NCBI RefSeq assembly: GCF_938017615.1
Contig: NZ_CALIJA010000170.1
Coordinates: 1 to 18,534, forward strand
Source of the DNA: an uncultured Campylobacter sp.
GTDB taxonomy: Bacteria; Campylobacterota; Campylobacteria; Campylobacterales; Campylobacteraceae
Length of the DNA: 18,534 nt
Reading direction: 5' to 3'
Below the pieces are notes generated by a model that worked only from the letters and a program-made list of their open reading frames with translations, searched no databases and was not told the DNA's origin. Positions 5,665 to 11,736 of this stretch are shown in pieces; position 1 is the stretch's first letter, and each line of letters starts with the position of its first letter. The position numbers and the translations under genes were made by a program.

Positions 5665-6420
5665 ATGAAAAAAGATGAGGCAAAGGCCAATGGCCTTGAA
5701 AATTACGAGAAAAATTTAAAACTAAATCTCGAAGCCAAGCGTAAGGATCTAGACAATATTACTACCTCCATCATCCCTTCTCAATTAACCATAGTCAGGA
5801 TGTTTTTGTGGCTTTCTTTTAGTATCGTAGGTGCGGCTTTTTATGCGATAAAACTAGATGAGATAAGCTCATCGCAATTTTATTTTTTATCGGCGATCGT
5901 TATAACTACCGTGACAATAATTACTCTTTGCCTAATAGCCATTAAAAGCAGCGCCGTTAGGCTCACCGCCAATCTCGATAATGCATATTTTAAAGAAAAC
6001 ATCAAACAAGGCGATAGCGAACACGCAGAAGGTCTAATAGCTATGCTAGATGTTACGTCAAAAGCCTTAGGCCTCGCTCAAGATAATGTAAATAAAACCG
6101 GTAGAATTTTAAGAGGGATTACCTACCTATCATTCGCAGTGGTATTTTTTATCTCTTTGTTTACTATAGTTTCCGTGTATCACGAGAAAGGGGGTGAAAA
6201 TATGGCTAAAGAGCAAAAGGATAAAAGCGCCGAAACTATTAAAACGACCGATAGCCGCCCGTCGTTTAGTCAATCGACGCAAATTAAGCCGGCTCAAATA
6301 AGAGCGAATAGTCGGAATATTATCGGCGAGTCTCAAAGCGGCGGCTTTAACATTACTGCAAGCAAGAAACCAAAGCCTAGCAATAATGCAAATACCGCCG
6401 ACAAAACTGGCGAAGAATAA
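5665..6420 (+). CDS. Three-helix membrane protein, candidate lysogenic-conversion gene
   Basis: A 251-aa protein I cannot assign to a family. A charged cytoplasmic N-terminus (residues 1-40, Lys/Glu-rich, helical) leads into hydrophobic segments at about 43-62, 73-94 and 148-172. After the third helix comes a soluble 80-residue tail rich in Lys, Ser, Thr, Asn, Gln, apparently disordered. The gene lies between the repressor and the Ner-position gene, where Mu has only operators, and is read in the lysogenic direction from its own TATAAT. That placement suggests expression in the lysogen, for instance in superinfection exclusion; this is inference. The early transcript from the promoter at 6620-6648 would run antisense through it. 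A strong internal ribosome site could also yield the tail alone (start 6202). Confidence 0.8.
   Translation: MKKDEAKANGLENYEKNLKLNLEAKRKDLDNITTSIIPSQLTIVRMFLWLSFSIVGAAFYAIKLDEISSSQFYFLSAIVITTVTIITLCLIAIKSSAVRLTANLDNAYFKENIKQGDSEHAEGLIAMLDVTSKALGLAQDNVNKTGRILRGITYLSFAVVFFISLFTIVSVYHEKGGENMAKEQKDKSAETIKTTDSRPSFSQSTQIKPAQIRANSRNIIGESQSGGFNITASKKPKPSNNANTADKTGEE
6202..6420 (+). CDS. Possible internal start yielding a 72-aa soluble tail
   Basis: Within the membrane-protein gene, AAAGGGGGTGAAAATATG puts a near-ideal ribosome site 7 nt before Met180. Translation from there would give a 72-aa soluble, polar protein (MAKEQKDKSAETIKTT...) lacking all three membrane helices. MAKEQK is a typical N-terminus. 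Either the phage makes both forms, or the long gene arose by fusion of two genes. The frame is the same, so only the start is in question. Confidence 0.35.
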   Translation: MAKEQKDKSAETIKTTDSRPSFSQSTQIKPAQIRANSRNIIGESQSGGFNITASKKPKPSNNANTADKTGEE

Positions 6421-6425
6421 TCCGT

Positions 6426-6455
6426 CGGCCTCTTGCTCTAGGAAGCGAGAGGCCG
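6426..6455. terminator. Hairpin between convergent ORFs
   Basis: An 11-bp stem (CGGCCTCTTGC / GCGAGAGGCCG, one G-T pair) with an 8-base loop. It lies exactly between the stop of the membrane-protein gene (6420, plus strand) and the stop of the micropeptide ORF (6457, minus strand). Its placement suggests a shared two-way terminator, but neither flank has a real T run (CTTATTC on plus, ACGGATTATTC on minus), so it should leak. Confidence 0.55.
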
Positions 6456-6456
6456 C

Positions 6457-6522
6457 TTATTCATCGAATAAAAATAGGTAACTCCATAAGACAAATATTA
6501 CCCATAAAACCATATCGTCCAT
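6457..6522 (-). CDS. 21-aa hydrophobic micropeptide ORF
   Basis: A 21-codon ORF: MDDM, then a hydrophobic core VLWVIFVLWSYLFLF, then DE. This is one membrane-spanning helix with acidic residues at both ends and two Trp. The ATG has a strong AAGGAG ribosome site 5 nt upstream. It is the first ORF downstream of the consensus early promoter, about 90 nt from the expected start site, and a hairpin follows its stop. Size and composition resemble small membrane toxins or regulatory micropeptides, but no family can be claimed from 21 residues. Confidence 0.5.
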   Translation of the reverse strand: MDDMVLWVIFVLWSYLFLFDE

Positions 6523-6533
6523 ATGATCTCCTT

Positions 6534-6556
6534 ATTTTTACCTTAACAATGAAAAT
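6534..6556 (-). repeat. Inverted-repeat copy 2 (in front of the micropeptide)
   Basis: Reads ATTTTCATTGTTAA and onward on the minus strand, 22 of 23 positions equal to 5583-5605 on the plus strand. It ends just before the AAGGAG ribosome site of the 21-codon ORF. In the early transcript this copy and copy 1 are complementary to each other. Confidence 0.65.
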
Positions 6557-6619
6557 TCAAAGAACTTTTAGAAAATCTTAACCTTTTTATAGGTATTATC
6601 TTTTCTAAGTATATTTTGA

Positions 6620-6648
6620 ATTATAACCTAATTTATTAGGTTTGTCAA
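6620..6648 (-). promoter_or_regulatory. Early lytic promoter, consensus sigma-70
   Basis: On the minus strand: TTGACA (6643-6648), a 17-bp spacer, TATAAT (6620-6625). Perfect hexamers with ideal spacing are rare in Campylobacter, whose promoters usually lack a -35. It points toward the Ner-position gene, A and B, and should start near 6613. The -35 overlaps the ribosome site region of the repressor gene on the other strand. I see no comparably good promoter directly before the 56-aa gene, so this is the likely source of early transcription (the Pe of Mu). Confidence 0.8.
6625..6642. promoter_or_regulatory. Repressor operator in the early-promoter spacer
   Basis: Palindrome AACCTAAT-TT-ATTAGGTT, perfect 8-bp arms, filling the spacer between the -35 and -10 boxes of the early promoter and ending 15 bases before the repressor start codon. 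A bound repressor would exclude RNA polymerase and may also affect its own gene. A second, nearly identical copy lies at 5267-5286. Confidence 0.8.
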
Positions 6649-6657
6649 GGGGTCCCT

Positions 6658-7356
6658 GTGGATTTAGCTCAAAAGATTAGTTTTTTAAGAAAAGAAAGGG
6701 AATGGTCGCAAGACGAACTAGCCAAAATATCTGGAGTTGGGAGATCTACTATTCAACTATACGAAAGCAAAAAAGCAAGTAAAAATCCCACTAGAGAGAA
6801 TTTACAGAAAATAGCTAATGCTTTTGAAATTAGTATTTCAGATTTAGCAAATGAAAATTTTGACGTAAGTATTGACGTTAGTGATGACGTAAGTATTGGC
6901 AAAAATGACGTTAGTCCCTCAAACCTTAAAGAAACCGAGACGGATCAAATTTTTATCCGTAAGCTTAGCTCATCCGTAGGTGCCGGCGAGAGCGTCGATA
7001 TAAACGGCATAGAGATCTACGACACCGATGTATTGATACCTTTTTCTCGGATGCTTTTTAAGGTGTGCCCTAAAAATACGAGTAGGATTCGCTGCATGCC
7101 GGTAGAGGGCTACTCTATGGTGCCGATGCTTTATCCTGATAGCTGGGTGATTGTGGACGTCACGGCAAAATTTGAAGGCGATGGGCTATATATCGTCAAC
7201 TACTGCGACCATTTTATGGTGAAGCTGCTACAAAAGAGCCCCGACGGCGTACTGCACATAAAAAGCGTTAATAAAGAATACGATAGCTACGAGATAGGAC
7301 CGGATAGCGATTTGCAAGTATATATCGTCGGCAAGGTCCTACGCTGCGTAATATAA
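6658..7356 (+). CDS. c: Prophage repressor, XRE HTH plus S24 self-cleaving peptidase
   Basis: A 232-aa cI/LexA-type repressor. N-terminal XRE helix-turn-helix at about residues 5-65 (WSQDELAKISGVGRSTIQLY), a short repetitive linker 69-85 (DVSIDVSDDVSI), then a LexA-like S24 peptidase domain. The probable self-cleavage site is Ala109-Gly110 (SSVGAGES); the catalytic pair is Ser153 (EGYSMVPML) and Lys189 (HFMVKLL). Cleavage in the SOS response would induce the prophage, unlike classical Mu, whose repressor is not of this type. It starts at GTG with AAGGGG 6-7 nt upstream. Its own promoter is not clear; TATTAT at 6594-6599 is a candidate -10. The nuclease gene follows after 22 nt and is probably co-transcribed. 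Confidence 0.92.
   Translation: MDLAQKISFLRKEREWSQDELAKISGVGRSTIQLYESKKASKNPTRENLQKIANAFEISISDLANENFDVSIDVSDDVSIGKNDVSPSNLKETETDQIFIRKLSSSVGAGESVDINGIEIYDTDVLIPFSRMLFKVCPKNTSRIRCMPVEGYSMVPMLYPDSWVIVDVTAKFEGDGLYIVNYCDHFMVKLLQKSPDGVLHIKSVNKEYDSYEIGPDSDLQVYIVGKVLRCVI
6861..6915 (+). repeat. TGACGTWAGT repeats in the repressor linker
   Basis: Four copies of TGACGT(A/T)AGT at 6861-6870, 6873-6882, 6885-6894 and 6906-6915; the first three are 12 bp apart. They alternate A and T at position 7 and code DVS each time, forming the hinge between the DNA-binding and peptidase domains. Slippage expansion of a 12-bp unit explains them best. Confidence 0.7.
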
Positions 7357-7378
7357 AATCAATATAAAAGGAGAATTT

Positions 7379-8452
7379 ATGGATCTATATGAGGATTTAC
7401 AGCGCCTGGGTGCTCGAATATCGAGCATCAAGGACTCCGTGCAAACCGAAGAGGCTACGAAACACTCGTTCGTGATGCCGTTTTTTCAAATTTTAGGCTA
7501 CGATATATTTGACCCTAACGTCATAGTGCCTGAATTTACCGCGGACGTAGGCATTAAAAAGGGCGAAAAGGTAGATTACGCCATAATGTATGAGGGCAAG
7601 CCGCTCATCATCGTAGAGGTCAAGAAGCACACCGAAGTACTTGACAAGCATTCAAGCCAGCTATATCGATATTTCGGCGTTACTGACGCTAAATTTGCAC
7701 TGCTAACAAATGGCATAGAATACCGATTTTATTCCGATATTAACAAGGAAAATAGGCTTGACGACAATCCTTTTCTTATCGTAAACCTTGACGAGCTCAA
7801 CAAGCGCGACGTAAAGGCTCTTGAGCGCTTTACAAAAAGCGATCTAAATATCAGCTCGATACTGGAGATGGCGAATAAGCAGCGCCGAATACTTGAGATA
7901 AAAAAGATATTTGAGGAAGAAACCGCTAAGCCTAGCGATGATCTGGCTAGGATGTTTGCCTGCAGAATACTTCCGCAAGGAACGCGCATAACCGGAAGTG
8001 TGCTAGAGGACTTTAAGAGCTATACAAAAACCGCTCTGAGCGAGATAGTGACCGATCTGGCCTCAAAAAAGATAAATTCCGTACGTGCGGGCTTAACGGC
8101 AAATATCACGGACGAGGATGAAGAAAGTAGTAATGATGAAGCCAAGATCGTAACTACGCAAGATGAGCTGCAAGGCTTTTTTATCATTAAATCAATACTG
8201 GGCGAATATACGGAGCTTGATAAAATTTATGCAAGGGATACTCAAAGCTATTTTGGAGTACTCTTTGACGATAATAACCGCAAATGGATAGCTAGATTGC
8301 ATTTTAATACGGCGAAGAAATACATTGGCATTCACGAAATAGAGAAACAAGAGACTAGATATCCACTCGAAAAGTTCGAAGATATTTATAAATTTAGAGA
8401 TAATCTTATCGCCACGCTCAAAAGAGTGCAGGGCACAGAGAGCGCGGAATGA
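7379..8452 (+). CDS. HsdR N-terminal-type PD-(D/E)xK nuclease, phage cargo
   Basis: A 357-aa protein. Residues about 20-135 match the N-terminal nuclease domain of type I restriction R subunits: VDYAIMYEGKPLIIVEVKKH gives D66, E80 and K82 of the PD-(D/E)xK site, followed by SSQLYRYFGV (the QxxxY-like motif) and LLTNGIEYRFYSD. The helicase motor of HsdR is absent. Residues 160-260 are helical and charged (acidic DEDEESSNDE near 245). The C-terminal 265-345 looks like a small separate domain (FFIIKSILGEY, YFGVLFDDNNRKWIARL). AAAAGGAG precedes the ATG. It lies 22 nt behind the repressor, so it is probably expressed in lysogens. Similar free-standing proteins are common near phage repressors; a role in excluding other phages is likely but unproven. 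Confidence 0.8.
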   Translation: MDLYEDLQRLGARISSIKDSVQTEEATKHSFVMPFFQILGYDIFDPNVIVPEFTADVGIKKGEKVDYAIMYEGKPLIIVEVKKHTEVLDKHSSQLYRYFGVTDAKFALLTNGIEYRFYSDINKENRLDDNPFLIVNLDELNKRDVKALERFTKSDLNISSILEMANKQRRILEIKKIFEEETAKPSDDLARMFACRILPQGTRITGSVLEDFKSYTKTALSEIVTDLASKKINSVRAGLTANITDEDEESSNDEAKIVTTQDELQGFFIIKSILGEYTELDKIYARDTQSYFGVLFDDNNRKWIARLHFNTAKKYIGIHEIEKQETRYPLEKFEDIYKFRDNLIATLKRVQGTESAE

Positions 8453-8910
8453 TAAAATGCTTTTAATGCCCATTTAAACGGGTGTTAAAAGCGGTGCAAA
8501 ATTTCGTAAGGTTTTTGTCAAAAAATTTAAATCGAATTTTGCCACTTTGATTTTGAATAAATTTGCTCCTAATCCCTATCTTTAGGCGACCAGCTCAAAT
8601 TTTTTCTCACTTTGACTTCTGACAAAACTTTACAAATTTCTTTCCCGTTCAAGCAAAATTTCATCTCAAATTTAACCATCGGCTCAGCTGAAATTTCATC
8701 CCAAATTTATGGCACAAATAGTCTAAATTTGAATATTCACAAACCCGATGATTCACAAACTTTGCCCTTCTCTAGATCGATAAAATTTAAAATTGTAGTG
8801 TTAGCTATCTGCACTGCATAAATTCTTTACAACCTACGGCGCAAAATCCGCGCCCTCGCGCAAAATTTAAGATTAAATTTCATCCCCGATAAGCCTTTTT
8901 TTATCGCTTT
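8453..8910. other. Gene-free stretch expected to contain the prophage end
   Basis: About 460 bp without a credible gene. It opens with a hairpin (8459-8492, arms GCTTTTAA / TTAAAAGC with an inner GCCC / GGGT). Direct repeats follow: CACTTTGAyTT (8543-8553, 8608-8618); AAATTTCATCyCAAATTTA (8656-8674, 8691-8709); ATTCACAAAC (8735-8744, 8751-8760). In Mu the terminus lies just beyond the repressor side, so the phage end (reading ...CA on the plus strand, then a 5-bp target duplication) should be here. The partner end is outside the window, so I cannot place it. The repeats could be transposase-binding sites. Confidence 0.45.
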
Positions 8911-8914
8911 TGGA

Positions 8915-8920
8915 TATAAT
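8915..8920 (+). promoter_or_regulatory. -10 box of the nifU-murE operon promoter
   Basis: TATAAT in the context TTTTGGATATAATTCG, 27 bases before the nifU start, with a T-rich upstream stretch typical of Campylobacter promoters. A ribosome site (AAGGA) lies at 8937-8941. Confidence 0.7.
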
Positions 8921-8947
8921 TCGCCAAAACCAAAACAAGGAATTTTA

Positions 8948-9214
8948 ATGATACCATTTAGCGATGAAGAGCTTCTAGCTCCGGTACAAGGCAGCTTGGA
9001 GCTAATCCGCCCGATGCTTCAAAACGACGGCGGCGATATACAGCTTTTAGGCATAAAAAACGGCATCGTCCACGTCCGCCTTACCGGGCATTGTCACGGC
9101 TGCGCCGCAAGTGCGCAGACCCTAAAATACGGCGTCGAGCGCCAGCTCCGCATGGATATCCATCCAGAGCTTAGCGTCGTAAACGTCCCCGAAGGCGAAG
9201 AGTTTGAATTATAA
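8948..9214 (+). CDS. nifU: NifU-like Fe-S scaffold protein
   Basis: An 88-aa NifU C-terminal-domain (Nfu-type) protein that holds and hands on iron-sulfur clusters in the cytoplasm. The family core NDGGDIQLLGIKNGIVHVRL at 26-45 and the cluster-binding CHGC at 49-52 are intact. Length is normal for stand-alone Nfu domains. First gene of the operon with its own promoter; equivalent, from memory, to Cj1639 of C. jejuni. Confidence 0.93.
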   Translation: MIPFSDEELLAPVQGSLELIRPMLQNDGGDIQLLGIKNGIVHVRLTGHCHGCAASAQTLKYGVERQLRMDIHPELSVVNVPEGEEFEL

Positions 9215-9752
9215 AAAGCTGGGGCTAAAAGCCTTTTCGCGCGGAGAATTTGAGCTTGCGAAGCTGTATTTTTCGCTCGCCTACGAAAAAAGTGGCGAGG
9301 AGGAAATTCTATTTTTACTCGAGCTTTGCCAGACCGCGCTGGCAGATCGCGAAGAAGCGCTTATGCTCTTTGATTTTTACAACCTCAGCCCCAAAACTCA
9401 AACCGCGGAGCTTTTTAAAATTTTAAACTCCATCAACGAAAAGATCGCGAACGAAGCGGCCTCCGAACCCGGCGCCGAGGATGAGATCGCCGTTATCGCC
9501 TATGCCGATTTTATGCGCGCGGTAGGTCAAAGAGGCTTTAAAGACGCCTTCGAATCGATCATTTTTTCCTCTAAAATCGCCATTTCGGACAAAAGCGAGA
9601 TGATAGAATTCTTAGAAAATTTGATAGAAAACGGCTACTACGAAATGGGGCTTAATTACGTCGAAAGCTCGGCTGCCGCGTATGCGGGCGATGAGCGCTT
9701 CGAAGCGCTAATGCAAAAAATCAAAAATCATGAAAATACGACTCGAAAATAG
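9204..9752 (+). CDS. TPR-like protein of unknown function in the murE operon
   Basis: A 182-aa helical protein. It starts at TTG inside the end of nifU (11-nt overlap), with GAAGG upstream; no ATG gives a better start. The N-terminus YKKLGLKAFSRGEFELAKLY has tetratricopeptide character, and the rest is amphipathic helices without signal peptide or membrane segment. It runs 23 nt into murE. The same place in C. jejuni holds a conserved hypothetical (Cj1640, from memory). Function unknown; coupling with nifU and murE suggests a conserved unit. Confidence 0.8.
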   Translation: MNYKKLGLKAFSRGEFELAKLYFSLAYEKSGEEEILFLLELCQTALADREEALMLFDFYNLSPKTQTAELFKILNSINEKIANEAASEPGAEDEIAVIAYADFMRAVGQRGFKDAFESIIFSSKIAISDKSEMIEFLENLIENGYYEMGLNYVESSAAAYAGDERFEALMQKIKNHENTTRK

Positions 9753-11040
9753 CTTTATCACCGACAACTCCGCCGAGTGCGAGGCGGGCTGCTTTTTTAT
9801 GCGCACGGACGCGAATGCTAAATTTGAACCCGAAGCGGCGCAAAAAGGCGCGCAGATCATCTCTATCGCGCGGGCAAAGGAGCTTTTAAATATCGATCCG
9901 CGCATCAAAATCGTAGGCATCACCGGCACGAACGGCAAGACCACGACCGCGGCGGCGATCTATTCGACGCTGCTGGATCTGGGCTTTAGCTGCGGTTTAA
10001 GCGGCACGCGCGGCGCCTTCATAAACGAGCGTAGAATCGACGAGAAGGGGCTTACGACGAGCTCGGTTTTTAAGACGATGAGCTATCTTTATGAAGCTAA
10101 CAAGCAGGGCTGCGAGTATTTCGTTATGGAGGTAAGCTCGCACGCAATCGCGCAGAACCGCATCCAGGGGCTAAATTTTGCGCTTAAAATTTTTACTAAT
10201 CTCAGCCAAGATCATCTCGATTATCACGGCAGCATGCAAGAATACGCCGCAGTCAAGAGCTCGTTTTTTGCGGACGACGCGCCAAAGCTTATAAACGCCG
10301 ATGACGGACACATTAAATTTAACCCCGCAAACGCCCTTACCTACGGCATAAAAAATCCCGCGAGCTTCGGTGTGAGCGGATACGGGCTAAAGGGCGGCAT
10401 CGACGCGCTCGTGCGCACTCCAAACGGCGATAATGCGCAGCTGCAAAGCGATCTGATCGGCGAGTTTAATCTCTACAACCTTACCGCGGCGTTTGCGGCG
10501 GTTAAAATTCTGACCAAGCTGCCGAACGAAAAGATCGCAAAAGCCCTGGCAAACTTCGGCGGCGTCGAGGGTCGCGTGCAGATCGTAAATAAAAACCCGC
10601 TTGTGATCGTCGATTTCGCCCATACCCCAGACGGCATCGAAAAGGTGCTAAACGCGCTGCGCACAAGCGGCGAGATCATCGCGGTTTTTGGCGCGGGAGG
10701 CGATCGCGACCACGGCAAGCGTCCGAAAATGGGCGCCATCGCCGAGCACTTTGCCAAAATTTGCATCGTCACGAGCGATAATCCGCGCAGCGAAGAGCCG
10801 AGCGAAATCATCGAGCAAATTTGCGCCGGCATGCGCCGAAAAGATAAAATTTTAAAGATCGCGGATCGCAAAGAGGCGATCGCGCGCGCGCTAGATCTTG
10901 CCAAAAACGGCGAGATGATCGCTATTTTGGGTAAGGGCGACGAGACCTACCAGGAGATCAAGGGTGTGAAGCACCCCTTCAGCGACAAACAGGTCGTAAG
11001 CGAGCTCGTCGCGGCGCGAGGCGGGTCAAATTTAGACTAA
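9730..11040 (+). CDS. murE: UDP-MurNAc-L-Ala-D-Glu: meso-diaminopimelate ligase
   Basis: A 436-aa Mur ligase adding meso-diaminopimelate to the peptidoglycan precursor in the cytoplasm. ATP loop GTNGKTT at 66-72; the middle domain with MEVSSHAIAQNR (133-144) and the carbamylated-lysine region QEYAAVKSSFF (Lys176); the C-terminal domain with DNPRSEEP at 350-357, the meso-DAP-specific motif. It is about 50 residues shorter than E. coli MurE, the shortage lying in the N-terminal UDP-binding domain; short forms are usual in Campylobacter. The ATG lies 23 nt inside the previous gene. Confidence 0.95.
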   Translation: MKIRLENSFITDNSAECEAGCFFMRTDANAKFEPEAAQKGAQIISIARAKELLNIDPRIKIVGITGTNGKTTTAAAIYSTLLDLGFSCGLSGTRGAFINERRIDEKGLTTSSVFKTMSYLYEANKQGCEYFVMEVSSHAIAQNRIQGLNFALKIFTNLSQDHLDYHGSMQEYAAVKSSFFADDAPKLINADDGHIKFNPANALTYGIKNPASFGVSGYGLKGGIDALVRTPNGDNAQLQSDLIGEFNLYNLTAAFAAVKILTKLPNEKIAKALANFGGVEGRVQIVNKNPLVIVDFAHTPDGIEKVLNALRTSGEIIAVFGAGGDRDHGKRPKMGAIAEHFAKICIVTSDNPRSEEPSEIIEQICAGMRRKDKILKIADRKEAIARALDLAKNGEMIAILGKGDETYQEIKGVKHPFSDKQVVSELVAARGGSNLD

Positions 11041-11056
11041 ATTTAAAGGACGGCCG

Positions 11057-11404
11057 ATGAAAATCGAAATTTTATCAAGCAAAATCCACCGCGCACGCGT
11101 GACGGACGCCAACCTAAACTACGTGGGCTCCATCACGATCGGACCCGAGCTTATCGAGGCTGCGGGGCTTTGCGAATACCAAAAAGTCGAGATCCTAAAC
11201 GTCAATAACGGCGAACGCTTCGCTACCTACGTGATCCGCGGCGATAAAAAGGGCGAGATCTGCCTAAACGGCGCGGCCGCGCGTAAAGTCTGCGTCGGCG
11301 ACGTCGTCATCATCGTGGCCTACGCACAGATGAGCGCCAAAAAAGCAAGAAGCTTCAAGCCTAAAATCGTGCAAGTAAACGAAAAAAACCAAATAACGGA
11401 GTAA
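11057..11404 (+). CDS. panD: Aspartate 1-decarboxylase
   Basis: A 115-aa pyruvoyl enzyme making beta-alanine from aspartate for pantothenate and CoA. The self-processing site is Gly24-Ser25 (YVGSITIG); Lys9 and the LNGAAARKVCVGD stretch are family hallmarks. The proenzyme length is normal. AAAGGA precedes the ATG. It lies between murE and ybaB; in C. jejuni, as I recall, panD is with panB and panC elsewhere, so its place here is a rearrangement or lineage trait. Confidence 0.95.
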   Translation: MKIEILSSKIHRARVTDANLNYVGSITIGPELIEAAGLCEYQKVEILNVNNGERFATYVIRGDKKGEICLNGAAARKVCVGDVVIIVAYAQMSAKKARSFKPKIVQVNEKNQITE

Positions 11405-11406
11405 AG

Positions 11407-11736
11407 ATGTTTGAGGGAATGGATTTTTCGAAAATGGGGCAGATGCTCGATCAGATGCAGGCCAAGGCTAAGCAGATCGAGGAGGAGAATGCGCGCAAGG
11501 AATTTACCGTAAAATCGGGTGCGGGTATGGTCGCTATCAGGCTAAACGGCGCGGGCGAGGTGCTTGATCTGAGCATCGACGACAGCCTTTTTAGCGACAA
11601 AGAGAGCTTGCAGATCCTGCTGATCTCGGCGATAGGCGACGCGATAAAGCTGGTCGAAAATGAAAAGAAAGGCGCCGCAGCATCCATGCTAGGAGGGCTC
11701 GGCGGATTGGGTGATCTGCTTGGCAATAAGGGCTAA
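11407..11736 (+). CDS. ybaB: YbaB/EbfC-family nucleoid-associated protein
   Basis: A 109-aa DNA-binding protein of the YbaB/EbfC family. MGQMLDQMQAKAKQIEEENA (10-29) is the helical arm, followed by the KSGAGMVAIRLNGAGEVLDLSID core and a Gly/Leu-rich end (LGGLGGLGDLLG). The family forms tweezer-like dimers that bind DNA without strong sequence preference. The ATG is 2 nt after the panD stop, with GGAG within the end of panD. Probably the last gene of the operon. Confidence 0.92.
   Translation: MFEGMDFSKMGQMLDQMQAKAKQIEEENARKEFTVKSGAGMVAIRLNGAGEVLDLSIDDSLFSDKESLQILLISAIGDAIKLVENEKKGAAASMLGGLGGLGDLLGNKG

Noticed and set aside
6561..6600. AACCTTTTTATAGGTATT as a third repressor operator
   Set aside because: Half-sites ACCT and AGGT are present, but their spacing is 6 instead of 8 bp and the inner bases do not match; too weak to claim.
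8612..8821. A 69-codon plus-strand frame in the presumed prophage-end region
   Set aside because: No ribosome site, composed of AAATTT-type DNA, no protein-like pattern.
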